From the NCBI GenBank assembly GCA_029263015.1, contig JAJCYI010000194.1, positions 1 through 62,753 on the forward strand: a stretch of 62,753 nt of DNA. Direction: 5' to 3'. The position numbers and the translations under genes are program-made. Every line of letters begins with the position of its first letter. Position 1 is the stretch's first letter. Origin of the DNA: Saprospiraceae bacterium (GTDB lineage Bacteria; Bacteroidota; Bacteroidia; Chitinophagales; Saprospiraceae). Of the stretch, positions 8,400 through 16,860 are shown in pieces. The notes beneath the pieces were generated by a model. It was not told where the DNA came from and did not search any database. It saw nothing but the letters and a program-made list of their open reading frames with translations.

Positions 8400-9458
8400 A
8401 TGAAACCTAAAATTTTAATTACCGCAGCAAATGGGAATACTGGCTATCCAGCCGCATTAGAACTTTTAAAAATGAATTTCCCTGTCCGGGCGTTTGTGAG
8501 AAATCCAAATTCGGCAAAAGCAAAAGACTTACGGCAAAAAGGAGCTGAAATATTTATTGGAAATATTGAGGACATTAGAGATGTAAGAAAAGCATTGGAA
8601 GGCGTTGACAGAGCTTATTTCGTACCAACCTATCCCAATGTTTTGTTCCAGGGAGAAACTTTCGCAACAGCACTTGAAGAAGCCAAAACAAAACATGTTG
8701 TAATTGTTACTCAATGGCTTTCATCAAACACACACCCATCCATTTATACTAAAGAACATTGGCTCGTTGACCAAGCCTTTAAAAGATTAACAAATACGAA
8801 TGTTACTTTTTTGAATCCTGGTCTTTTTGGTTTTATCTATTTCATGACACCAGAGCCACTGACTCAATTTGGAATGTTGCCTGATTTTGGGGACAATGCA
8901 CCTCCGTCCAGTGAAGATATTGGCCTGGTAGCTGCTCACATTCTGAAAGCACCCGAAGCCCACATTGACAAAACTTATCGGATAACCGGGCGCGAAGTAC
9001 TAACCGCCGATCAGATGGCTACAGTCATTGGAAAAGTAATAGGCAGGAACGTGAAAGCTACCATACTTCCTGAAAAGATAATTTCCAAAGTGCTAAGAGC
9101 CTCTGGGGTCACTCAAATGGACAGTTCCCAGGTAAGATATTATGTTCGGGAAGGCTACAAAGGAACTTGGACTATAAACGCACCTACGGATGTGGTAAAA
9201 GATATAGTTGGAAAAGAAGCGGATGATTTTGAAACGATTGCCAGAAGGTATTTGAATTCTCAGCCTATTGCTAAACAAACGCTGGCTAATAAAATCAAAG
9301 CCATTTTCTTCATGATGAAAGCAATGCTATTACCAGCCTGGGATATGGAAAAATTTGAAGAGGAAAGGGGTTTTCCTAATTTTCAAAATATGGTTTTTTC
9401 CTCTGAATCTAATGAATGGCGAAAGGAGCATAATGTTTCACAATTAGAGGAGGTGTAA
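8400..9458 (+). CDS. NmrA-like NAD(P)-binding oxidoreductase (atypical SDR)
   Basis: 352 residues. The nucleotide-binding loop of atypical SDR/NmrA proteins is at the N-terminus (ILITAANGNTGYPAALELL), followed by RAFVRNPNSAKA, where Arg suggests NADP preference, and the long substrate region typical of the family. The SDR Tyr-Lys pair is not evident, as usual for NmrA-like proteins, so it may be a quinone or azo reductase, an isoflavone-reductase relative, or a redox sensor. It follows the AraC regulator and precedes the MarR regulator, so it probably belongs to the xenobiotic or stress response group of this region. Confidence 0.82.
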   Translation: MKPKILITAANGNTGYPAALELLKMNFPVRAFVRNPNSAKAKDLRQKGAEIFIGNIEDIRDVRKALEGVDRAYFVPTYPNVLFQGETFATALEEAKTKHVVIVTQWLSSNTHPSIYTKEHWLVDQAFKRLTNTNVTFLNPGLFGFIYFMTPEPLTQFGMLPDFGDNAPPSSEDIGLVAAHILKAPEAHIDKTYRITGREVLTADQMATVIGKVIGRNVKATILPEKIISKVLRASGVTQMDSSQVRYYVREGYKGTWTINAPTDVVKDIVGKEADDFETIARRYLNSQPIAKQTLANKIKAIFFMMKAMLLPAWDMEKFEEERGFPNFQNMVFSSESNEWRKEHNVSQLEEV

Positions 9459-9485
9459 TGATTGGATTAAAAAAAATTATCTCTA

Positions 9486-9503
9486 ATGTTGTATGTACAA
9501 CAT
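9486..9503 (+). promoter_or_regulatory. Palindromic operator for the MarR regulator
   Basis: ATGTTGTATGTACAACAT: perfect 8-base half-sites around a 2-base centre. It covers a possible -33 TTG (9489-9491); CACCTTTG at 9512-9519 is a 7/8 match to the -7 box, 20 bases later. A bound repressor would block the promoter, which fits autoregulation by the MarR gene that follows. The same site, slightly degenerate, recurs before the MMPL gene. Confidence 0.65.
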
Positions 9504-9526
9504 AAATGGTGCACCTTTGTGCTATT

Positions 9527-9964
9527 ATGAATGAAAAACATAAGAAAATAAATTTTAAAAACATCAATCCTGTGATGTGTGCCGGAACCAAGATCAAGCA
9601 ATTGGGAAGGGTGATAGAGAAGTTTTATGCCCAGCCTCTGAAAGAGGCTGGGGTTACATTAAGCCAGACTTCTATATTGTTTTTAATTGGGAAATTCCAG
9701 ACCCTATCGCAAAGTGAGGTTGGCAAGATTCGCAACCTGGAGCGTTCCACAGTTACGAGAGATTTGCAAAGATTGGTTGACCGGAACTATGTTCACAAGA
9801 CGCCCCACCCTGTCAGTCCGATCTTAGAACTGACAGAGGAAGGAAAAGTTTTTGTGGAAACCCTTGCGCCAATTTGGCAGCAAGCACAAGACGAGGCCAT
9901 GAATTATTTGGGAGAAGAAGGCCAGCAGGCTATGAACATTTTGGCTTCTTTGTTAAAAAGGTAG
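9527..9964 (+). CDS. MarR-family transcriptional regulator
   Basis: A winged-helix dimer of about 145 residues. The fold is visible as CAGTKIKQLGRVIEKFYAQ (dimer helix), LSQTSILFLIGKF, SQSEVGKIRNLERSTVTRDLQRL (recognition helix) and the wing VDRNYVHKTPHP. The ATG at 9506 lies only two bases after the operator; I prefer 9527 (MNEKHKK), which leaves a short or absent leader after the probable promoter. It likely represses itself and the exporter operon downstream, and responds to a hydrophobic or phenolic ligand as many MarR proteins do. The two matching palindromes support this. Confidence 0.9.
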   Translation: MNEKHKKINFKNINPVMCAGTKIKQLGRVIEKFYAQPLKEAGVTLSQTSILFLIGKFQTLSQSEVGKIRNLERSTVTRDLQRLVDRNYVHKTPHPVSPILELTEEGKVFVETLAPIWQQAQDEAMNYLGEEGQQAMNILASLLKR

Positions 9965-9983
9965 TTCATTTTTTTTCATCATT

Positions 9984-10001
9984 ATGTTGTATATGCAACT
10001 T
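9984..10001 (+). promoter_or_regulatory. Second MarR-type operator, before the MMPL gene
   Basis: ATGTTGTATATGCAACTT: the left half is identical to the site at 9486 and the right half matches 6 of 8. It ends 14 bases before the MMPL ATG and 20 bases after the MarR stop. Suggests that the regulator also controls the exporter directly. Confidence 0.6.
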
Positions 10002-10015
10002 AAATTTATTTCATC

Positions 10016-12394
10016 ATGAATTCTATTAATTTTTTTCAGTGGGTCACTCGCAACCACAAATTCATCGTTGGCCTAAGCATTTTAGCTATTATAGCGGTTG
10101 GATCTTTTCTTCCAAAAATGGTTAAAGACACCACCTCCACCGCTTTTGTCCATCCCGAAAATCCAGTTCTGATCTATCGGGACAAAGTCAAAGAGACTTT
10201 TGGGTTAAAAGACCCTTTGGTAGTCGGCGTTTATCATCCAGTCTCCATATACAATGAAGAAAGTTTAATGCTAATTTCAAAAATTAGCGAGCAACTGCAA
10301 ACCATAGAAGGCATTGATCCTGACCAAATCAGAAGTATTGCGACAGAGAATAACATTGAAGGGACTTTTGACGGAATGGAGGTGGAGGTTTTTTATGAAG
10401 TAGATATAATGGATTCCGAAACGCCAGGAAAAGTCAAGGCAGCTTTGGAAGGTTTTGATTTATATCAGGGCAGTTTAGTTTCCAAAGATGGAAAGGTAGC
10501 TCTGATCATTGCCGAAGTGCTGGAAATAGAAGGGCAAAACAATACAGGAACCAAGGCCTATAAAAACATCCTTGCTCTTGTAGAGGAAATAAATGCAGGC
10601 GAAAACGAAATCCATGTTGCTGGCGAAGGTGCCATCAGTGATTACCTCACTTCGTACATTGATACCGATGCCCAGCGACTAAATCCAATGGCCGCACTGA
10701 TTATCACTTTGATCTTGATATTGGCCTACCGAACATTCAGTGGTGCATTTATCCCAAATCTTGTGGTAGGAGGCACAGTCATCATCACGCTGGGCTCCAT
10801 GGCTGGATTTGGTGTACCATTTTACGTGATCACCAATGCTTTACCTGTGGTGTTGATCGCCATTGCAGTAGCGGATTCCATTCATATTTTTGGACAGTAT
10901 TATGAAGAAGCCAGAGATCATCCAAATATGAGTCAGAAAGAGTTGGTGGTAAAGTCCATGTCTACCATTTTTCGTCCCGTAACTGTTACTACCTTAACGA
11001 CTATTGCAGGTTTTCTAGGGATTGCCTTTTCTTCAAATATGCCCCCTTTCAATCGGTTTGGCCTATTTGCAGCAATTGGTGTCTTTGCCGCCTACCTGCT
11101 TTCCATCTTGGTCATCCCGTCAGTTTTGATGCTTTTTAAACCCAAATCCAGCAAGGCACTGGGAAAGAAAGATTCGAAACCTGATTTTTTCAGCCGGTTA
11201 ATGGATCGATTGGGAGACTTTGTAATGGCTAAACCTAAAGTAATTGTCTTTTCGGGTATCGCAGTAGTCCTCGTGGGAATAATTGGATCCCTTAAGTTAG
11301 AAGTCAATTATGCCCCGATCCGAAACTTTAGACAGACCGAACCGATCGTCTTGGCTGACAACTTGGTGAACGAGCATTCCGACGGGACTTCCTTTCTCGA
11401 CATTGTGGTAGAAACACCGGAAATAGATGGATTGTACCAACCGGGTAATCTGAAAAAAATGGAGGCTTTGCAAGAATGGGTTACTACTTTGCCCCATGTC
11501 CAAGGCAGTACTTCCATTGTAGATTTAATCAAAAAAATGAATCGTTCATTAAATGAGAATCAAAAAGAATTCTATACAGTGCCTGAAAATGAAATGCTGG
11601 TAGCCCAGGAATTTCTATTATATTCTGCCAGCGGTGAACCTACTGATTTCGAAAATTTTGTGGATTACGATTACCAGGTGGCCAATATTCGGGTGGCCAT
11701 GAATAGCCCTTTGTTTCAAGATAAAAAAGTGGTCGTACAGGAAATCCAAAACTATTTGGATACACAGTTTAATGATGAAAATATAAAGGCTACGCTTAGT
11801 GGCAATGTTACCCTTGATTATGAGTGGCTGAAAAGTCTAGGCTACAATCATTTCCTTGGGATGGGGATTGCCTTATTGTTAATCATAATAGTTGCTTCGC
11901 TCAGTTTTAGATCTTTAGCTGCAGGTATTTTTACTGTTGTTCCAGTCACCATTTCCATTTTATTGATTTATGCGGTGATGGGTTTTGGTAACATGTGGTT
12001 GGATATTGGAACCACCATGTTTGCGGCCATTGCCATAGGAGCTGGAGTTGATTTCGCGGTGCATACGGTAGATCGCCTCATTTTCTTCATGAAAGATAAA
12101 GGGCTGGAAATACACCAGGCTATGCGGGAATTTTACAAGTCAACCGGACGAGCACTGCTTTTCAACCTGCTTGCCCTCGCACTTGGATTCGGCGTATTAG
12201 TAACAAGCATTGTTCCGCCGCTGGTGAATTTTGGAGCCTTGGTCGCCATAGCCGTTTCCACCTGTTTCATTGCCAGCATGACCTTACTGCCCGCTATGAT
12301 TTACCTGATCCGACCTGATTTCACTAAAGCAACTCAACAATTCGATTCCGTAATAAAAGAAGAGAAAATCCCAGCAGAAATACTGGTTCACTAA
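10016..12394 (+). CDS. MMPL/RND-family exporter (COG1033 type)
   Basis: 792-residue inner-membrane transporter with two MMPL halves. One transmembrane helix (~14-34) is followed by a periplasmic domain and a helix cluster (~225-390, including VLIAIAVADSIHIFGQYYEEA). Another helix at ~410, a second periplasmic loop and a second cluster (~615-770, including GAGVDFAVHTVDRL) follow. The paired acidic residues in the fourth helix of each half (AVADSIH, GAGVDFAVH) fit proton coupling. COG1033 proteins move lipids, hopanoids or other hydrophobic molecules. The LolA-like protein and the barrel protein encoded next could carry the cargo across periplasm and outer membrane. Regulated by the adjacent MarR through the operator in front of it. 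Confidence 0.9.
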   Translation: MNSINFFQWVTRNHKFIVGLSILAIIAVGSFLPKMVKDTTSTAFVHPENPVLIYRDKVKETFGLKDPLVVGVYHPVSIYNEESLMLISKISEQLQTIEGIDPDQIRSIATENNIEGTFDGMEVEVFYEVDIMDSETPGKVKAALEGFDLYQGSLVSKDGKVALIIAEVLEIEGQNNTGTKAYKNILALVEEINAGENEIHVAGEGAISDYLTSYIDTDAQRLNPMAALIITLILILAYRTFSGAFIPNLVVGGTVIITLGSMAGFGVPFYVITNALPVVLIAIAVADSIHIFGQYYEEARDHPNMSQKELVVKSMSTIFRPVTVTTLTTIAGFLGIAFSSNMPPFNRFGLFAAIGVFAAYLLSILVIPSVLMLFKPKSSKALGKKDSKPDFFSRLMDRLGDFVMAKPKVIVFSGIAVVLVGIIGSLKLEVNYAPIRNFRQTEPIVLADNLVNEHSDGTSFLDIVVETPEIDGLYQPGNLKKMEALQEWVTTLPHVQGSTSIVDLIKKMNRSLNENQKEFYTVPENEMLVAQEFLLYSASGEPTDFENFVDYDYQVANIRVAMNSPLFQDKKVVVQEIQNYLDTQFNDENIKATLSGNVTLDYEWLKSLGYNHFLGMGIALLLIIIVASLSFRSLAAGIFTVVPVTISILLIYAVMGFGNMWLDIGTTMFAAIAIGAGVDFAVHTVDRLIFFMKDKGLEIHQAMREFYKSTGRALLFNLLALALGFGVLVTSIVPPLVNFGALVAIAVSTCFIASMTLLPAMIYLIRPDFTKATQQFDSVIKEEKIPAEILVH

Positions 12395-12477
12395 TTATTC
12401 AACTATAGGCTTTATTCAGGAAATGACAAACGTCCATCAGGAACCATCTACAATAAAGTCTACTAAAATTTCAAATC

Positions 12478-13284
12478 ATGAAAACGACCTATTGGTTTAT
12501 CGCAGCAAGCCTACTCGTGGCTTTATTTTTCCAAAACGGAACAGCACAAAATCTTCCAAGTGCAGCCACCATCGTCCAAAAAACCCACGACCGCAATGAT
12601 GGAGATTGGGTTTCACAAGACCTAACTTTTGAGCTGATTGACAGGAGGGGTAAAAAGCGGGTCAATCTTACCCGCTCTTTCCGGAAAGATTACGGGGAAG
12701 AAGAAAGGCAATCGATTTTTTACCAAAGTCCTTCCAATGTAAAAGGAACCTCCTTTCTGACTTATGATTATCCAGAAAATGGCCGAGACGATGATCAATG
12801 GTTATATCTACCGGCTTTGAGAAAAACCCGCCGGATATCCGCATCGAACAAAGGTGATTATTTTCTGGGAACAGACCTGACTTATGAAGACATCAAATTA
12901 GGGCCAAAACTTTCGAGATACGATTACCATTACACGGTAACTGGCACAGCCGAAGTGGATGGGCATAAGACCTACCTCATCGAAGGAATACCAAAAACTG
13001 AAAAACTGAAAAAAGAGCTTGGCTATGGTAAAATACAGGCTTGGGTAGATACAGACATTTGGATGATAAGAAAAGCGGAATATTGGGACGTCGCAGGCAA
13101 TCATTTGAAATCCCTGGAGGTGAAAGACATTGAAAAAATCCAAGGTATCTGGACGGCTCAAAACCTGTATCTGATAAATCACAAGACCCGTCACCAAACT
13201 TGGTTGCGATTTACCAATATAGACTACAAGACCATCGTGGAAGATGACACTTTCACAGAGGAAGCATTGGTGAACGGATTGTAG
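12478..13284 (+). CDS. LolA-like outer membrane lipoprotein-sorting family protein
   Basis: 268 residues with a signal peptide ending near GTAQ (residue 24). The mature part fits the LolA_like/COG2834 family: ATIVQKTHDRNDGDWVSQDLTFEL, RSFRKDYGEEERQSIFYQSP, GTSFLTYDYPE..DDQWLYLPALRKTRRIS, SNKGDYFLGTDLTYEDI. The half-barrel fold of this family holds hydrophobic ligands. It is not LolA itself, as members of this group sit in MMPL operons. It begins 83 bases after the MMPL stop and is followed by a DUF1302-like gene. I infer a periplasmic shuttle for the MMPL cargo. Confidence 0.85.
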   Translation: MKTTYWFIAASLLVALFFQNGTAQNLPSAATIVQKTHDRNDGDWVSQDLTFELIDRRGKKRVNLTRSFRKDYGEEERQSIFYQSPSNVKGTSFLTYDYPENGRDDDQWLYLPALRKTRRISASNKGDYFLGTDLTYEDIKLGPKLSRYDYHYTVTGTAEVDGHKTYLIEGIPKTEKLKKELGYGKIQAWVDTDIWMIRKAEYWDVAGNHLKSLEVKDIEKIQGIWTAQNLYLINHKTRHQTWLRFTNIDYKTIVEDDTFTEEALVNGL

Positions 13285-13293
13285 TTACTATTT

Positions 13294-13318
13294 ATCCGGT
13301 GGCGAATCGCCACCGGAT
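13294..13318 (+). other. Intercistronic GC-rich hairpin
   Basis: ATCCGGTGGCGA and its exact complement, with a one-base gap at the tip, in the 77-base gap between the LolA-like and barrel genes. A T-rich but interrupted tail follows. Probably an mRNA-processing or partial-termination hairpin within the operon. Confidence 0.6.
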
Positions 13319-13361
13319 TCTTTCCTCCTCTTTTGTTTAACCAACTTAATAATCTACTATC

Positions 13362-14726
13362 ATGAAATCCACTTTGCCTATTTTGTTCACAGGACTATTT
13401 TTACTCGTTGTCATCTTCAATAAATCCTTCGGTCAGGAAAGACCAATTAAAAAAAATTGGAGAGATAACCTTTCTTTCAGCATGGTAGCGGAGACCGATT
13501 TTTCTTATGAATATAAAAACAATCGGTTGCAAAAAGCAGAATTTATTTTAAACCCGGAATGGCAATATAAATTCAATAAAAACATCAAACTGGTTGGTAT
13601 CGGACGCTGGTACATGGATGCCACTGATAATCTGGAGCCAGGTAAACCTATTCAAAAGTCAGCCACTTCCGTCCTTGACAGAAGGTCGTTTGGGGGAGAT
13701 CGCATGGAATTGGAACTGCGTGAGTTTTATCTTCACAGTCGGATTAAAAAAATAAAAATGCATTTAAGGGTTGGGAAACAACAGATCGTTTGGGGTGAAA
13801 CAGATGGATTGAAATTGCTGGATGTGGTCAACCCACAATATTTCCGAGAATTTGTGCTGGATGAATTTGAAGATAGCCGAATACCGTTATGGTCGGTCAA
13901 AGCTGACTTCTCCATTGGCAACTGGAAAGCACAATTGGTTTGGGTCCCCGATCAGACCTATCATGTTTTACCGGATTTTTCTGCTCCTTTTTTTCCTGGG
14001 AGTTTAGTTCCCAACCCACCCCCAGGTGTTGAGATCAAATTCAACCAGGCCAAGCGTCCCAGTAACTGGATTACGGACTCAGACATTGGACTGAAATTAT
14101 CGGCTTTTTTAGGAGGTTGGGACCTAACTTTTAATTATTTTTTCCATTATGAAGACCTGCCTGTCCTTTACCAACAATTGGAATTTCCAAACGGAGAAGG
14201 TCCGGCAGTGGTTAAAGTCAACCCAAATTACGAGCGGCAACACCTGGCAGGTATGACTTTTAACAAGCCAGTAGGCAATCTCACTTTACGGGGAGAATTG
14301 GCCTATACTTTTGATCGGCATTTCAGTACAACAGACAAAACTTACGAGGATGGCATTACCCAAAGCGACAACCTTCAGGTTGCTTTGGGTTTGGACTACA
14401 TCACGGGAGAGTGGTTCTTCAGTCCACAGGTTTTTAATAATTATTTGATCCGGAAAGTACAGGCATATAATCGAGACCGGCATGAAATCAATACCTCATT
14501 ATTAGTAAGTAGAGAATTTCTAAGCGACAGTTTTAAATCAGAAATTCTATGGGTACAAAATCTCAATAAAGGTGATGGAATGTTGCGTCCGAAACTGACT
14601 TATTGGTTGAAAAGCAACCTAGAGTTATTCCTTAGCTCGGATATTTTCTATGGCAATGAAGAAGGCTTGTTTGGACAATTTCAGGAAAGGTCAAGAATTT
14701 CCACGGGACTGGTTTTAGGAATTTAG
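13362..14726 (+). CDS. DUF1302-like outer membrane beta-barrel protein
   Basis: 454 residues with a signal peptide (MKSTLPILFTGLFLLVVIFN to ...SFGQ). The body is rich in alternating aromatic strands (FSMVAETDFSYEYKNNR, LRVGKQQIVWGETDGLKLLDVVNPQYFREF, and the ending RSRISTGLVLGI). The RVGKQ..VWGETDG..LLDVVNP segment is characteristic of DUF1302/alginate-export-like barrels. It is the last gene of the MarR-MMPL-LolA-like unit and should be the outer-membrane part of the export path, or a porin for a related substrate. A strong hairpin lies about 145 bases downstream. Confidence 0.78.
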   Translation: MKSTLPILFTGLFLLVVIFNKSFGQERPIKKNWRDNLSFSMVAETDFSYEYKNNRLQKAEFILNPEWQYKFNKNIKLVGIGRWYMDATDNLEPGKPIQKSATSVLDRRSFGGDRMELELREFYLHSRIKKIKMHLRVGKQQIVWGETDGLKLLDVVNPQYFREFVLDEFEDSRIPLWSVKADFSIGNWKAQLVWVPDQTYHVLPDFSAPFFPGSLVPNPPPGVEIKFNQAKRPSNWITDSDIGLKLSAFLGGWDLTFNYFFHYEDLPVLYQQLEFPNGEGPAVVKVNPNYERQHLAGMTFNKPVGNLTLRGELAYTFDRHFSTTDKTYEDGITQSDNLQVALGLDYITGEWFFSPQVFNNYLIRKVQAYNRDRHEINTSLLVSREFLSDSFKSEILWVQNLNKGDGMLRPKLTYWLKSNLELFLSSDIFYGNEEGLFGQFQERSRISTGLVLGI

Positions 14727-14870
14727 GATCGAGTAAAAACCAACCAATCCAAACTTTTCCTTACTCATTCCCAAGCTTGATATAAGTAGTTGTTCCTACC
14801 TTGAAAGAATCAAACATTTACTCAATTGGACATTGCTTTATTTCGACTACAGTTTTGAGCCCTAAAACAG

Positions 14871-14911
14871 TTGCCAATATTTTAGCATTTTGCCAAAATA
14901 TTGGCAATTTA
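14871..14911 (+). terminator. Terminator in the gap after the exporter operon
   Basis: TTGCCAATATTTT and its exact complement (13 bp) with an 11-base loop, followed by a T-rich tail. It lies in the 320-base gap 14727-15046; the rest of that gap shows no gene, only AT-rich sequence that probably holds the AhpD-like promoter. Confidence 0.65.
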
Positions 14912-15046
14912 TTATTTTAAAACTATGTTTTCATTATTCATATTAGATTGATTATCAATTAATTAAATTCAATTTTTTGGTTTGGCACGCCGATTGACTA
15001 AGGATTAGTGTAATCAATTATATTTTTCACTAAAATTTAAAATAAT

Positions 15047-15601
15047 ATGAAAGCGCTAAAAGCATTGAGTAATGAACAAGCAAGTGTCCAAACAAAAGAA
15101 ATCTTCAGCAACATCAAACAGAAAGTCGGGCGGGTTCCAAACCTTTATGCTGCCATCGGCAACTCATCGAACCTTCTTGCAGGATTCCTTCAATTTAGTG
15201 AAACCTTGAAAAAAGGAGTCTTTTCAGCAAAAGAACGGGAAGCCATTGACTTGGCTATTTCACAGGTCAACAATTGCGCATATTGCCTTTCGGCACATAC
15301 TGCATTGGGAAAAATGGCAGGCTTTACCGAAAAAGAAACATTGCAAATCCGGGATGGCAGTATTGAAGACAACAAACTAAATACGCTAACCAATTTGGCA
15401 AAAGAAATCACTGAAAACCGGGGCAATGCTACTCCTGAAACGATTGAACGATTTTTTGCAGTGGGTTACAACGCAACTGCATTTGCCGAATTGATCGGAA
15501 TGGTTGCATTGAGAAGCATCGCCAATTATGTCTTTAGCAATGGCGATTTTGAAATTGATTTTCCAAAAGCTAAATACATTGAAGAGGTCGAGGCTGCATA
15601 A
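15047..15601 (+). CDS. AhpD-like alkylhydroperoxidase / carboxymuconolactone decarboxylase family protein
   Basis: 184-residue helical protein with the AhpD-type redox centre Cys77-x-x-Cys80 and His84 (NNCAYCLSAHTALGK). The Glu of the proton relay is probably in EREAIDLAISQ just before it. The length and single CMD domain fit the uncharacterised peroxidase-related (TIGR01926-like) group rather than true AhpD, which is paired with AhpC. It probably reduces organic peroxides with electrons from a thiol carrier. It opens the stress-related run up to 19.5 kb. Confidence 0.88.
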   Translation: MKALKALSNEQASVQTKEIFSNIKQKVGRVPNLYAAIGNSSNLLAGFLQFSETLKKGVFSAKEREAIDLAISQVNNCAYCLSAHTALGKMAGFTEKETLQIRDGSIEDNKLNTLTNLAKEITENRGNATPETIERFFAVGYNATAFAELIGMVALRSIANYVFSNGDFEIDFPKAKYIEEVEAA

Positions 15602-15761
15602 AAAGCCGTCTTTTTTAATTCCTAAATTTATTCAAAAAAACAAGCTGGAAGTATTCGGAATATTCGCTTCAGTCCAAAGCTGATGCAATGACGGTGTTTT
15701 GTCATGAAACAATCATTCTGAATACTACCCATCATTTCACAACCAACAAAATTTAATTAAA

Positions 15762-16793
15762 ATGAAAAACATAAAAAATTTATTCCTCATCGGATTCGCA
15801 ATTTTCACCACTTATTCAATAATAGCTCAAACGGCTACACCTATTTTAGAAATGGACGACCTCACTGCAAGTGTTTCGGTCGAAGAACCACAACAATTTG
15901 AAGTAACCTATAAGGCAGCCGTTCGTGCGAGTTATCCCACGCTTCATAAGACCATTAAAGTAAATGGAGTCGATATATTTTACCGGGAAGCTGGCCCTAA
16001 AGATGCTCCCACTATTTTGTTATTGCACGGGTATCCGACTTCTTCTCATATGTTTCGAAACCTGATTGAAAATTTGTCAGATTCGTATCATCTATTAGCT
16101 CCTGATTATCCAGGATATGGCAACAGCGAGCAACCAGCGATGGCAGAATTCGATTATACTTTCGATAATATGGCCTTAATTGTTGAGGGTTTTCTCGAAA
16201 AAATGGATGTCAAAAAATACAGCATATACCTCATGGATTATGGTGCACCAATAGGTTATAGAATTGCAGCAAAATACCCGAAAAGGGTGCAGTCGCTTAT
16301 TGTGCAAAATGGCAATGCTTATGACGAAGGTCTGCGTGATTTTTGGATTCCTATAAAAAAGTATTGGAATGATTACACCATAGAAAATGGAAAAGCACTG
16401 GAAGGATTTCATGCGCCCGACGGATTGAAATGGCAATATACACACGGGGTGCAAAATGTAGAGACGATAAGCCCTGACAATTGGAAAATTGATTTACAAC
16501 ATTTGACCAGAGCAGAAAATCCAGAAATTCAATTGGCCATGTTTTATGACTACCGAACCAATGTCCCATTATATCCAAGCTGGCAAGAATACTTCCGGAC
16601 TTACCAACCACCAACATTAATCGTCTGGGGACAAAATGATTATATATTTCCTGCTGAAGGTGCCTATCCTTATAAAAAGGATTTAAAAAATATTGAATTT
16701 CACTTATTGGATACAGGACATTTTGCACTAGAAGAAAAAGGGGATACAATAGCTGAATTAATTAGGAATTTTTTAAACGAACAAATTAATTAA
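15762..16793 (+). CDS. Exported alpha/beta hydrolase with Asp nucleophile (dehalogenase/epoxide hydrolase-like)
   Basis: 343 residues with a signal peptide (to about residue 23, IIAQ). The fold is clear: oxyanion HGYPTS (89-94), DYPGYGNS (115-122), nucleophile Asp159 in YLMDYGAPIG, acid Asp293 in WGQNDYIF and base His320 in DTGHFALEE. An aspartate nucleophile in this context points to haloalkane or fluoroacetate dehalogenases and epoxide hydrolases rather than esterases. Export to the periplasm is unusual for that group. Its signal peptide and 5' leader closely resemble those of the isochorismatase-like gene 68 bases downstream, so the two probably act together on an extracellular compound. 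Confidence 0.88.
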   Translation: MKNIKNLFLIGFAIFTTYSIIAQTATPILEMDDLTASVSVEEPQQFEVTYKAAVRASYPTLHKTIKVNGVDIFYREAGPKDAPTILLLHGYPTSSHMFRNLIENLSDSYHLLAPDYPGYGNSEQPAMAEFDYTFDNMALIVEGFLEKMDVKKYSIYLMDYGAPIGYRIAAKYPKRVQSLIVQNGNAYDEGLRDFWIPIKKYWNDYTIENGKALEGFHAPDGLKWQYTHGVQNVETISPDNWKIDLQHLTRAENPEIQLAMFYDYRTNVPLYPSWQEYFRTYQPPTLIVWGQNDYIFPAEGAYPYKKDLKNIEFHLLDTGHFALEEKGDTIAELIRNFLNEQIN

Positions 16794-16860
16794 ATCCTAT
16801 TTAATTTTTTTCTAAAAAACCAAAAGAAGATTTAATCATCATCATTAAAATTCAATTAAA

